Source: Limnohabitans sp. T6-5
Lineage (GTDB): Bacteria > Pseudomonadota > Gammaproteobacteria > Burkholderiales > Burkholderiaceae_C
Direction of reading: 5' to 3'
Assembly: GCF_003063315.1 (NCBI RefSeq)
Contig: NZ_NERV01000002.1
Coordinates: 496,001-560,000, forward strand
DNA: 64,000 nucleotides
Shown: one piece after another, positions 18,810 to 28,600 of the stretch
Numbering within the stretch: the first letter of the stretch is position 1
Layout: every line of letters begins with the position of its first letter
Translations under genes and position numbers: made by a program
The notes under the pieces: model-generated
The model's database searches: none
The model's input: the letters and a program-made list of their open reading frames with translations, nothing else
Told to the model about the DNA's origin: nothing

Positions 18810-21050
18810 ATGGTCAGTCCCTCATCCAGTCATTCAGCCAGTCCAACAGCCATCTCCGGCAAGTTGCATGCATCCGCATTACCGCCGGTGATGGTGGCCA
18901 CTGCAAGCGATGTGGCCGGGCAGGCCGACACCCTGGCAAGAGCACGCGCCTTTGCCGAATCCTTGATCGCCAGCGAGTCGCTGGATACCGGTGAAAACGT
19001 CCTGTCGCATGCCGATGCTGTGGCAGGCATTCTGGCGGAGATCGGCGGGTCGGGTTTCATGCAGGCAGCCAGCTACCTGGTCTATGCCTGCCCGCACCTG
19101 AACAAGCCGGAAGAGGTGATCGCCAAAGCCTTTGATCCCAACCTGGCCCAATTGGCCATGCACACCAACCAGCTGGTGCATGTGCAACGCCTGTCGCGAG
19201 CGGCCGAGACCAGCGCCCAATTGGTGGACGACCCCAAGCTTCAGACCGAAAACGTGCGCAAGATGCTGCTGGCCTTCAGCCGCGATTTGCGTGTGGTCAT
19301 GCTGCGCCTGGCCTCGCGCATGCAAACCCTGCGCCACTACGCCGCCACCAAACTGCCGGTGCCCCCGGCCTTGGCCCGGGAGTCTTTGCAGGTGTTTGCC
19401 CCCTTGGCCAACCGTTTGGGTATCTGGCAAATCAAGTGGGAGCTGGAAGACCTGTCTTTCCGTTTTCTCGAGCCAGTGACTTACAAAGAGATTGCCAAAC
19501 TCCTCGATGAAAAACGGGTAGAGCGCGAAAAGTACATGGTCGAGTTGCGCCAGCGCATGCAGCAGGAACTGGCCGAGCAAGGCGTCCATGCCACGGTGGA
19601 AGGCCGCCCAAAACACATTTACAGCATCGTGCGCAAAATGCGTGGCAAGTCGCTCTCGTTTGACCGGGTATTTGACATCCGAGCCCTGCGCGTGGTCGTG
19701 CCTGGCGTCTCCGATTGCTACCAGGTGCTCAGCTGGGTACATGAACACTTTTCGCCGATACCTGAAGAGTTTGACGACTACATCGCCAAACCCAAGGCCA
19801 ATGGCTACCAATCGCTGCACACCGTGGTGCGCGACGTGGATGGTCGGCCGATCGAAGTCCAGATCCGCACACAGGCCATGCACGACCATGCTGAGCACGG
19901 TGTAGCGGCACACTGGGCCTACAAGGAGGCAGGCGCCAAAGGCTATGCCGGGGTTTCAGCCACCAGCGACTATGACGCGAAGATCGCCGTGCTTCGGCAG
20001 CTGCTGGCCTGGGAGCGCGACCTCTCTGGCGCTGCCAATGCTCAGGGCTTGTTCGATGACCGCATCTATGTGCTCACCCCCGATGCTGCGGTGGTTGAGT
20101 TGCCACAGGGCGCCACGCCGATTGATTTTGCCTACACCGTGCACACCAATTTGGGGCATCGCTGCCGAGGGGCCAAGGTCGATGGCGCCATGGTGCCGCT
20201 GAACACCCCCCTGGCCAATGGTCAAACTGTGGAAGTCACAGCCATCAAGGAAGGCGGCCCATCACGCGATTGGCTCAACCCCGAGTTGGGATACCTGGCC
20301 AGCCACCGTGCGCGCGCCAAAGTCCGGGCCTGGTTCAATGCGCAAATCAGCAGCGAAAACATTGCACGCGGCCGTGAGGCGGTCGAAAAACTGCTGCAAC
20401 GTGAAGGCCGCACAGCCATGCGCCTGGAAGACCTGGCCAGCCAATTGGGCTTCAAGTCGGCAGACGGTCTGTTTGAGGTGGTGGGCAAAGACGAATATTC
20501 GCTGCGCAACATCGAGGTATTGCTCAAACCGCCAGAACCTGCGCTCACGCCCGATGAAATCGTCTTGCGCAAATCGCGTGGCAGCCGCAACAAATCCCCT
20601 TCGGGCGTGCTCGTCGTGGGCGTGGACTCTTTGCTCACGCAACTGTCCCGTTGCTGCAAACCTGCCCCACCTGACGCCATCCAGGGCTTTGTGACCCGAG
20701 GCAAGGGGGTCTGCATTCATCGGCAAGATTGCAGCAACTTTCGCGAACTGACCAGGCGCAATCCGGAACGTGTGATCGAAGTTCGTTGGGGCGAGCGCAA
20801 ACCCGGACCCGATGCATCGGTCTATCCCGTCGATGTGGCGGTCGAGGCGATTGACCGCCAAGGCTTGCTGCGTGACATTTCAGAAGTTTTTTCCAAAGAA
20901 AAGATGAATGTCATTGGCGTGCAAACCCAGTCCATCAAAGGCATGGCCTGGATGACCTTCACGGTCGAAATTTCAGACTCGGCCTTGCTCACCAAGGTAC
21001 TTGGCAGTGTGCGGGGCGTCAAAGGTGTGCGCCATGCCCGAAGACGCTGA
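18810..21050 (+). CDS. relA: (p)ppGpp synthetase, RelA type
   Basis: Ribosome-associated alarmone synthetase of the stringent response, 746 residues. The N-terminal region aligns with the hydrolase domain but has no HD pair (LVYACPH replaces the LLHDVVED of SpoT), so hydrolysis is probably lost. The synthetase domain has GRPKHIYSIVRKM, and in the substrate loop EEFDDYIAKPKANGYQSLHT, i.e. the EFDD form (ExDD motif) found in monofunctional RelA rather than RxKD of bifunctional enzymes. TGS domain (about 400-460), zinc-finger-like CCKPAPPDAI segment with conserved cysteines, and C-terminal ACT domain (AIDRQGLLRDISEVFSKEKM). The start at 18810 has a poor ribosome site; coupling from the hydrolase four bases upstream is plausible. 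Confidence 0.93.
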   Translation: MVSPSSSHSASPTAISGKLHASALPPVMVATASDVAGQADTLARARAFAESLIASESLDTGENVLSHADAVAGILAEIGGSGFMQAASYLVYACPHLNKPEEVIAKAFDPNLAQLAMHTNQLVHVQRLSRAAETSAQLVDDPKLQTENVRKMLLAFSRDLRVVMLRLASRMQTLRHYAATKLPVPPALARESLQVFAPLANRLGIWQIKWELEDLSFRFLEPVTYKEIAKLLDEKRVEREKYMVELRQRMQQELAEQGVHATVEGRPKHIYSIVRKMRGKSLSFDRVFDIRALRVVVPGVSDCYQVLSWVHEHFSPIPEEFDDYIAKPKANGYQSLHTVVRDVDGRPIEVQIRTQAMHDHAEHGVAAHWAYKEAGAKGYAGVSATSDYDAKIAVLRQLLAWERDLSGAANAQGLFDDRIYVLTPDAAVVELPQGATPIDFAYTVHTNLGHRCRGAKVDGAMVPLNTPLANGQTVEVTAIKEGGPSRDWLNPELGYLASHRARAKVRAWFNAQISSENIARGREAVEKLLQREGRTAMRLEDLASQLGFKSADGLFEVVGKDEYSLRNIEVLLKPPEPALTPDEIVLRKSRGSRNKSPSGVLVVGVDSLLTQLSRCCKPAPPDAIQGFVTRGKGVCIHRQDCSNFRELTRRNPERVIEVRWGERKPGPDASVYPVDVAVEAIDRQGLLRDISEVFSKEKMNVIGVQTQSIKGMAWMTFTVEISDSALLTKVLGSVRGVKGVRHARRR

Positions 21051-21079
21051 TTAAAAGTGCTTCAATCTTTCAACCCAGC

Positions 21080-21108
21080 TTAGAAACACGAAAAATCACT
21101 GCTATAAT
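21080..21108 (+). promoter_or_regulatory. Promoter of the tRNA-Val gene
   Basis: Perfect -10 TATAAT at 21103-21108 with TTAGAA (21080-21085) as the -35 at 17 bases. The -10 lies about 12 bases before the mature tRNA 5' end. Confidence 0.7.
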
Positions 21109-21119
21109 TCAAGTCTCTT

Positions 21120-21196
21120 AGGCGCGTAGCTCAGTTGGTTAGAGCACCACCTTGACATGGTGGGGGTCGCTAGTTCGAATCTAGTCGCGCCTACCA
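21120..21196 (+). tRNA. tRNA-Val (anticodon GAC)
   Basis: 77 bases with an encoded CCA. Acceptor arms AGGCGCG (21120-21126) and CGCGCCT pair fully; anticodon stem CCACC/GGTGG encloses TTGACAT, giving anticodon GAC; T arm GCTAG-TTCGAAT-CTAGT. A consensus promoter precedes it and a terminator follows. Confidence 0.96.
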
Positions 21197-21211
21197 AATT
21201 TGGTAGGAATT

Positions 21212-21247
21212 AAAAAGCACTTCGCGGAAACGCCAAGTGCTTTTTTT
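21212..21247 (+). terminator. Terminator after tRNA-Val
   Basis: AAAAAGCACTT (21212-21222) pairs with AAGTGCTTTTT beginning at 21235, followed by further T residues up to 21247. Strong intrinsic terminator 16 bases after the tRNA. The preceding TACCAAATTTGGTA (21192-21205) is a perfect palindrome that includes the CCA end. Confidence 0.85.
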
Positions 21248-21249
21248 AT

Positions 21250-21485
21250 GTTCTGGTTGCGCGGCTTTCTTCAAGCCACGCAGATCATGAGGGAAAAGTC
21301 AGCCGACAAATTCACGGCTTTCGATCGCACCACCTCTCGCCGCTTAGCACTTCTAAAGATGCTGGGCTCTTCATCCGCCGATCTACAAGACTGGCACGAA
21401 GCCCCTAAAATCACCGCAATTCAAAATTCCCACACCCCCCGCCTCCTCAGCGGGGGGTGCTTTGCTTTTTTCAATCGCGTCTGTC
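21250..21485 (+). other. Leader region upstream of mfd with a second hairpin
   Basis: No convincing protein gene. At 21433-21459 CACCCCCCGC and GCGGGGGGTG form a ten-pair stem with loop CTCCTCA, followed by CTTTGCTTTTTT (to 21471), which has the form of an intrinsic terminator just 15-25 bases before the mfd start. About 180 bases between the two hairpins could be a short non-coding transcript or the mfd leader with an attenuator; I see no clear promoter for it. Confidence 0.5.
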
Positions 21486-24400
21486 ATGCAACTTCCAAGT
21501 CTTTCTACCGGCAAACGATTCACCCTGCCCCGCCCTGCTGGGTCAGCCGATGCGGTCTTGCTGGCCCAACTGGCCGAGCGCGAGAAAAAAACAGGCAAGT
21601 TGACCGCGATCGTCACCAGCGACGCGGCAGACGCCCAGCGCCTGATGGACGAGCTGGTGTTTTTTGCACCCGATCTGCGTTGCGTGATGTTCCCCGACTG
21701 GGAAACTCTGCCGTATGACACCTTCTCGCCGCACCAGGACTTGATCTCAGAGCGGCTCGCCACGCTCTGGCGCATCAAGCAGCGCAACCATGCCGAGAGC
21801 GCCGACGTGGTACTGGTGCCCGCCACCACCGCGCTGTACCGGCTGGCGCCACCGTCTTTTTTGGCGGGCTACACCTTTGAATTCAAGGTCAAGCAAAAAC
21901 TCGACGAAGCGCAGCTCAAGGCCCAACTGACCTTGGCGGGCTACTCGCATGTGAGCCAGGTGGTCAGCCCTGGCGAATACGCGGTGCGCGGCGGCTTGAT
22001 TGATTTGTTCCCCATGGGCTCGTTGGTGCCTTACCGGGTGGACCTGTTCGACGACGAAATCGACAGCATCCGCACTTTTGACCCCGACAGCCAGCGCAGC
22101 CTCTACCCCGTGCCCGAGGTGCGCCTGCTGCCCGGGCGCGAGTTTCCGATGGACGAGACAGCGCGTGCGCGATTCAGGAGCCGCTGGCGCGAACTGCTCG
22201 AAGGCGACCCGACCAAAAGCCGCATTTACAAAGACATGGGCAACGGCGTGGCCACGGCGGGCATCGAGTACTACCTGCCACTGTTTTTTGAAGAAACCGC
22301 CACGGTGTTCGACTACCTGGGCGCAGGTCAAGCGGATGCCGCCACGGTGGTGCTGCATGGCGATTTGGAACCGGCCTTCCAGCGCTTTTGGCAAGACACC
22401 AAAGACCGCTACCGTTTGGTTCAAGGCGACCCTGAGCGGCCTGTGCTGCCGCCCGAATCGCTGTTTTTGAGCGCCGAGCAGTTCTACACGCTGACCAACG
22501 GTCATGCGCAACTGGCACTGCGCTCAGGCACCAGCGATGTGGCGGACAACGCCCTTGCCCAAACCCTGCCCGAGCTGACGGTGGTGCGCGGTGCCGAAGA
22601 TCCGCTGTCGCGACTGCAGGCGCACATCCGCAGCAGTGCCAGCCGCGTGCTGATCCTGGCCGAGAGCGATGGCCGACGGGAGAGCCTGCTCGACTTCGTG
22701 CGCTCCAGCGGCCTCACGCCCCCCGTCTTTGACAGCCTCGAAGATTTTTTGACCGGCGACGAAAAGGTTGGCATGGCCACCGCTGCACTGGTCAGCGGTT
22801 TCCATTGGTTCGAGCACAACATCGACCTGGTCACCGAAACCGAACTCTTCGCGGCTGGGGCGGTCACCCGCCGCCGCAAAAAACAGGAACAGGTCAGCGA
22901 CGTTGAAGCGCTGATCAAAGACCTGAGCGAGCTGAATGTGGGCGACCCGGTGGTGCACAGTGCCCACGGCATTGGCCGATACCGGGGTCTGGTCAACATG
23001 GACATGGGCCAGAAAAACCCCGACGGCACGCCCGCCTTGCAAGAGTTTTTGCACTTGGAATACGCCGACCAGGCCACGCTCTATGTGCCCGTGAGCCAGT
23101 TGCAGCTGATTGGCCGCTACACAGGCGTGAGCGCCGACGAAGCGCCCCTGCACAAACTGGGCTCTGGCCAATGGGAAAAAGCCAAACGCCGCGCCGCCGA
23201 GCAAGTGCGCGACGCCGCTGCCGAGTTGCTCAACATCTATGCAAGACGCGCAGCCCGAGAAGGCCACCCTTTCCGCTACAGCCCACAAGACTACGAAACC
23301 TTTGCCAACGACTTTGGCTTTGAAGAAACCGCCGACCAAAAGGCGGCCATCCACTGCGTGATTCAAGACATGATCAGCCCCCGCCCCATGGACCGCTTGG
23401 TCTGCGGCGATGTGGGTTTTGGCAAGACCGAAGTGGCGCTGCGTGCCGCCTTTGTGGCCGTCACGGGCGGCAAACAAGTCGCCCTGCTGGCACCCACCAC
23501 GCTGCTGGCCGAGCAGCACTACCAGACGCTCAAAGACCGCTTTGCCAAATGGCCTGTCAAGGTGGCCGAAGTCTCGCGCTTTCGTTCGGGCAAAGAAGTC
23601 ACCGCCGCCCTCAAAGGCCTTGCCGACGGCACGGTGGACATCGTGGTGGGCACACACAAGCTGCTCAGCGAATCGACCAAATTCCACGACTTGGGCCTGC
23701 TCATCATCGACGAGGAACACCGCTTTGGCGTGCGCCACAAAGAGGCCATGAAAGGCCTGCGGGCCGAGGTCGATGTACTCACACTCACCGCCACGCCCAT
23801 CCCCCGCACCATGGGCATGGCTTTGGAGGGCCTGCGCGATTTGAGCGTGATTGCCACTGCGCCGCAACGTCGCCTGGCCATCAAGACCTTTGTGCGCAAC
23901 GAAGGCACGGGCGTGATCCGCGAGGCGGTGCTGCGCGAACTCAAGCGCGGCGGCCAGTGCTACTTTTTGCACAACGAGGTCGAGACCATCGAGAACCGCA
24001 AGCAAAAGCTCGAAGAGATCCTGCCCGAAGCCCGCATCGCCGTGGCCCACGGCCAAATGCCCGAGCGGGAGCTGGAGCGCGTGATGCGCGACTTTGTGGC
24101 CCAGCGCTACAACATCTTGCTGTGCTCGACCATCATCGAGACCGGCATCGACGTGCCCACGGCCAACACCATCGTCATCAGCCGCGCCGACAAATTTGGC
24201 CTGGCCCAGCTGCACCAGCTGCGCGGGCGTGTGGGCCGTTCGCACCACCAAGCCTATGCGTATTTGATGGTGCCTGAGATCGAAGGCCTGACCAAACAAG
24301 CGGCCCAGCGGCTGGATGCGATCCAGCAGATGGAAGAGCTGGGCAGCGGCTTTTACCTGGCCATGCACGACCTGGAGATCCGCGGCGCGGGCGAGGTACT

Positions 24401-24980
24401 GGGAGAAAACCAGAGTGGCAACATGCTCGAAGTGGGTTTTCAGCTCTACAACGAAATGCTGTCCGAAGCGGTGCGCAGCCTCAAAGCAGGCAAAGAGCCC
24501 GATTTGCTCAGCCCCCTGTCGGTCACCACCGACATCAACCTGCACGCCCCCGCCCTGCTGCCCAACGACTACTGCGGCGACGTGCACCTGCGCCTGTCTT
24601 TCTACAAAAAGCTGGCCACCGCCAAAACCAGCGACCAGATCGACGCCCTGCTCGAAGAGCTGGTCGACCGCTTTGGCAAACTGCCCCCTCAAGCGCAAAC
24701 GCTGGTGGATGTGCACCGCCTGCGCGTGCTGACCCAGCCCTATGGCGTCATCAAGGTCGACGCCGCGCCGGGCGTCATCCAGATCACCTTCAAGCCCAAC
24801 CCACCCGTGGACCCCATGGCCATCATTGGTTTGATCCAGAAAAACAAACACATTAAGCTGGCGGGCAACGACAAAATTCGCATCGAACGCGAACTGCCCG
24901 ACCCGAAAGCGCGAGCGCAGATGGTGCGGGATGTGTTGCGGAGTTTGGGGCAGCCGAAGGTAGAGGCTTCGGCGGCTTGA
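21486..24980 (+). CDS. mfd: Transcription-repair coupling factor
   Basis: DNA translocase that removes stalled RNA polymerase from lesions and recruits UvrA. 1164 residues from ATG at 21486 (MQLPSLSTGKRF); a TTG 24 bases earlier lies in the leader hairpin. N-terminal UvrB-like modules, RNA-polymerase-interacting domain around residues 480-570 (DPVVHSAHGIGRYRGL), Walker A GDVGFGKTEVALRAA with GFGKT near residue 643, Walker B DEEH at about 742-745, TATPIPRT motif III, and QLRGRVGRS motif VI. The C-terminal TRCF domain is complete. No frameshift. It marks the left boundary of the defence island. Confidence 0.97.
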   Translation: MQLPSLSTGKRFTLPRPAGSADAVLLAQLAEREKKTGKLTAIVTSDAADAQRLMDELVFFAPDLRCVMFPDWETLPYDTFSPHQDLISERLATLWRIKQRNHAESADVVLVPATTALYRLAPPSFLAGYTFEFKVKQKLDEAQLKAQLTLAGYSHVSQVVSPGEYAVRGGLIDLFPMGSLVPYRVDLFDDEIDSIRTFDPDSQRSLYPVPEVRLLPGREFPMDETARARFRSRWRELLEGDPTKSRIYKDMGNGVATAGIEYYLPLFFEETATVFDYLGAGQADAATVVLHGDLEPAFQRFWQDTKDRYRLVQGDPERPVLPPESLFLSAEQFYTLTNGHAQLALRSGTSDVADNALAQTLPELTVVRGAEDPLSRLQAHIRSSASRVLILAESDGRRESLLDFVRSSGLTPPVFDSLEDFLTGDEKVGMATAALVSGFHWFEHNIDLVTETELFAAGAVTRRRKKQEQVSDVEALIKDLSELNVGDPVVHSAHGIGRYRGLVNMDMGQKNPDGTPALQEFLHLEYADQATLYVPVSQLQLIGRYTGVSADEAPLHKLGSGQWEKAKRRAAEQVRDAAAELLNIYARRAAREGHPFRYSPQDYETFANDFGFEETADQKAAIHCVIQDMISPRPMDRLVCGDVGFGKTEVALRAAFVAVTGGKQVALLAPTTLLAEQHYQTLKDRFAKWPVKVAEVSRFRSGKEVTAALKGLADGTVDIVVGTHKLLSESTKFHDLGLLIIDEEHRFGVRHKEAMKGLRAEVDVLTLTATPIPRTMGMALEGLRDLSVIATAPQRRLAIKTFVRNEGTGVIREAVLRELKRGGQCYFLHNEVETIENRKQKLEEILPEARIAVAHGQMPERELERVMRDFVAQRYNILLCSTIIETGIDVPTANTIVISRADKFGLAQLHQLRGRVGRSHHQAYAYLMVPEIEGLTKQAAQRLDAIQQMEELGSGFYLAMHDLEIRGAGEVLGENQSGNMLEVGFQLYNEMLSEAVRSLKAGKEPDLLSPLSVTTDINLHAPALLPNDYCGDVHLRLSFYKKLATAKTSDQIDALLEELVDRFGKLPPQAQTLVDVHRLRVLTQPYGVIKVDAAPGVIQITFKPNPPVDPMAIIGLIQKNKHIKLAGNDKIRIERELPDPKARAQMVRDVLRSLGQPKVEASAA

Positions 24981-24995
24981 GGCTTTTAGCCTCTG

Positions 24996-25697
24996 TTACG
25001 AGGCCAGCGGCAGCTCGTTGAGCTCTGCCCTGGCCTCTCGCCATGTCGGGTAATGCAAATCCAGCAGCGCCGCAAAGCGCTCGCTGTGGGTCGGCTCTAG
25101 CAAGTGAGCCATTTCGTGAACGACCACGTATTCCAGCAAATCCTTGGGCTTTTTCACCAACTCTGTGTTGAGCCGGATATTGCCCGCCGCGTGGTTGCAG
25201 CTGCCCCATTGCGTTTTCATGCGCTGCAAAAAGTAACCCGACACCTGCACGCCTAGACGCGGCTGCCATTTGGCGATCAAGCCCGGCACCACATCGTGCA
25301 ACAGCCGCTTGCGCCACTCGTGCAGCACTTCGGCGCGTTTGGCTGCATCGCTGCCCGGGCGCACATGCAAGGTGATGCGTTTGTGGTCCAACGTTACAAA
25401 GGCCTTGCCCTCCCCTTCAACGACATTCAACAAATGACGCCGACCCCACAGGTAATGGCTTTCGCGCTCCACATACTGGCGTGGGGTTTCCCGGGCCTGG
25501 GCACCCAGCGTGGCTTGTTGCTGCCGAATCCAACCCAAGCGCGTGATGGCATAAGCCCGCACCACCTCGGGCCGGGTTCCTAGCGGGGCCACCAGAGACA
25601 CCTGTCCATCTGGCGGGTGCACCGTCAAATGCACGTTCATGATGGCCTTGAACGTCACCGAGATCGTGATGTCACCCAGCTCGATCACATCGGTCAT
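24996..25697 (-). CDS. YgjP/DUF45-family metallopeptidase (SprT-like)
   Basis: 233 residues from ATG at 25697. The zinc site is VVHEMAHLLEPTHSERF (HExxH with a third His), the mark of YgjP-like M48-related proteins; QWGSCNHAAGNIRLN before it is also diagnostic. No signal peptide, so probably cytoplasmic. Its start codon shares one base with the hsdR stop (TGATG), so it is co-translated with the restriction subunit. Members of this family are often found directly beside type I hsdR genes; the role there (for example proteolytic control of the restriction enzyme) is not established to my knowledge. Confidence 0.82.
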   Translation of the reverse strand: MTDVIELGDITISVTFKAIMNVHLTVHPPDGQVSLVAPLGTRPEVVRAYAITRLGWIRQQQATLGAQARETPRQYVERESHYLWGRRHLLNVVEGEGKAFVTLDHKRITLHVRPGSDAAKRAEVLHEWRKRLLHDVVPGLIAKWQPRLGVQVSGYFLQRMKTQWGSCNHAAGNIRLNTELVKKPKDLLEYVVVHEMAHLLEPTHSERFAALLDLHYPTWREARAELNELPLAS

Positions 25698-28600
25698 CAA
25701 TAACCCGCTTGGTTTTTGACGATGTCAAACACGGCCAAAGTCGCCTCGCGACCCTTTCCCAGTGTTCGGTGGATGGTGTTGAGCACCACGCTTTCTTTGA
25801 CCTGGTCACCGCGCCAGCCCGCAGGGGCTTGTGCTTTGATGGCAATGTCCAGGCGCAAGGCCATTTGTGCACGCTCATCGCCATATTCCGGCCTTGGCTC
25901 TGCCGCCTGCAACCCTTCCTCATCCGCTTGCAGGATGTTGATCAAGTTGTTGTAGAGCACCGTCGCTTCGCGGTTGCCCTGCAAGGCTTGCGGCAAACCC
26001 GTATCTGATTGGCCTTTGGCCAACTTCTTCACCAGCACCTCTGCATTGAGCAAGAACGCTTCATAAGCCTCGGTATCGTCACGCTTTTGCTTGATCAGAT
26101 CGTCCAACAACTTGGACATCTGGTCGTAAAAACGCGGGTCGGTCAGACGGTCGCGAATGATGGTTTTTCGCACGTTGTTGATGATGCCCTCGGCAATCGA
26201 ATCCCGAGACGCCTTGCCCTTGGCATTGAGCTTTTGGGCAATCGCGTCGTGAATGCCGGTTTTGATGATCAAGTCGGTCAACGACAAGGTTTCCAGGTCA
26301 CCCAGCACATGAGCCGAATCGGCCTGAATGTAGGTATTGATCAAGTGCCGCATGTCGGCCTCGTAAGGCTTGATGTCAAACTCTTCGCCCGAGTGCATTT
26401 TGATGGCCTCACGCACCTCGGCGTAAAAGTCAGCCTCTTTTTGCAAGGCCTGCACATCGGCAGGCGAGTAGCCAGCCTCGGCCAAGTTTTGCGCCAAATC
26501 GGCATAGGCCCGCACAAAGGTGGAGACAGATTTGTAAAACGTGATGCGCAGCGGCTCGGTGTTGGTCAGCGCCTCGGAGTCGCTGGCGTGGCCACAAAAG
26601 TAGTGAATGAACTGCTCAATGTCTTTGGGCGAAGACACGGGCGCACACAAATAGCTCAACGCCTCGCGTGCCGCATCCAGCTTCGCTTTGCCTTCTTTGA
26701 GCCAGTCTTTCACGATCACGTTGCCGTCATCGCCATCGGTGTCGTCAATGTCCAACTCGTCAGAGGTGTAGACCGCAATCGCGTTTTGCACATTCTGGAA
26801 CAACTCTTTGTAGTCAACGATGTGGCCGTAATCCTTGTCCTCACCATCCAGGCGGTTGGTGCGGCAAATGGCCTGAAAGAGGTTGTGGTCCCGCAGTTCG
26901 TTGTCCAGATAAATGTAGGTGCAGCTGGGCGCATCAAAACCCGTGAGCAGCTTGCTCACCACAATCAACAGCTTCAGGTTGGCAGGCTCATCGATGAAGC
27001 GGCGCTTCATCTCGTCTTCGTACTGCTTGGTCGTCTGGTCTTTGGCCAGCACATGCTGTGTGTAGGTGTCGAACTTGTAACGCTCATCGCTCTTGGGCGG
27101 TTCACGAGAAATCGCGTTGTGGTTAGGCTGGTACGAAGTGATGATGCCGCAGTAATCACCAAAGCTCGTATTCCTGCACAAGCGCAAATAGTGACAGGCG
27201 TCGTAAATGGACGCCGCCACCAAAATGGCGGTGCCCCGATTGTTGTCCAGTCGGGGCTTCACGCCAAAGTCGTGAATGATGTCTGCCACGATGCGGCCCT
27301 TGCGCTCACCCGCGCTCATCAAGCTTTCCATCGTCGCCCAGTGACGGCGCAACTCCGACTTTTTGTAATTGTTCAGCCCACGGGTCTTGGTTTCAAACCA
27401 ATCGTCCACCGCCTTTTTGTTGGTCAGCTGCTGGGGCACCGTGCGGGCTTCGTATTTCAGGTCCAGCACCACCTTGTCTTCCACCGCTTGGTGAAACTTG
27501 TAGGTGTGGATGTAGGTGCCAAACACATCGCGTGTGGTTTGCTTGTCTTTGCGCAGCAACGGCGTGCCGGTGAAGCCAATGAACACGGCCGACGACATCC
27601 AGCGCTTCATCTGCTTGTTCATGTCGCCGCCCTGGGTGCGGTGGCATTCGTCCACAAACACATAAAAGCGGCCCTTCACGGGCGGCGGGTCGCCCTTCAG
27701 GTCGGCGGCATCAAACTTGTGGATCAAGGCGCACATCAACCTGGGCGCAGGCTGGGACAGCATGTCTACCAACTCGCGGCGGCTGGTGATTCGTGGTGAC
27801 GGTGCATCCGCACTGATTACCCCAGCGTTTTTCATCACCCCGGTGATCTGCTTGTCCAGCTCGTCCCGGTCGGTCACGATCAGCACCCGCGCATCGGGCT
27901 CGTTTTCCAAAATCCACTTGGCCAGCAGCACCATCAAAATGCTCTTGCCGCTGCCCTGGGTGTGCCAGATCACACCGCCCTCGCGCATCTTGATGCGCAA
28001 CTGCGCCGCCTTGATGCCCTCGTATTGGTGCAGGCGCGGCACCTTCTTTTGGCCCGCGTCAAACACCACAAAATTGCGCATCAAATCCAGCAAACGAGTG
28101 GGCTCGCACATTTGCGCCAAAGGCTCATCCAACAAACTGCCAGCGGCCAAATCGCTGGCCGCACCCGGCATGCCCAGGGGGTGGTGCTTCCACTCCACAT
28201 AAAACTTCTCTGGCGTTCCCGCCGTGCCATAGCGCAAGCCCTGCGAATCGTTGCCCGCCAAAGTCAGCTGCACCGTGCTGAAAAAGCCTTGGTTAAAGAT
28301 CGCCTCCTGGTTGGTGTTGAGCTGGCGAATGCCATCGGCCACCTCCACAGAGCCGCGCTTGAGCTCCAGCACCACCACGGCCATGCCGTTGATGTACAGC
28401 ACCACGTCAGGGCGACGTTCGTGACCACCTTTGAGCGTGACCTCTTGGGCCAAACCAAAGTCATTGGCCTGCGGGTTGGCCCAGTCAATCAGGTGCACAG
28501 TCTCGTGCGCAGCGCCTGCAGCCACCTGCACGGGTACGCCGTAGCGCAGCAGCTGGTAAGTGCGCAAATTGGCCTGGTACAGCGTGATGCCCGTCACATC

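Noticed and set aside
21200..21718. A 172-codon frame between tRNA-Val and mfd
   Set aside because: It runs through two terminators and into mfd in another frame, with no ribosome site or recognisable domain.
22524..24851. A 775-codon minus-strand frame inside mfd
   Set aside because: Antisense shadow of mfd; composition is typical of reversed GC-rich codons and no domain is recognisable.
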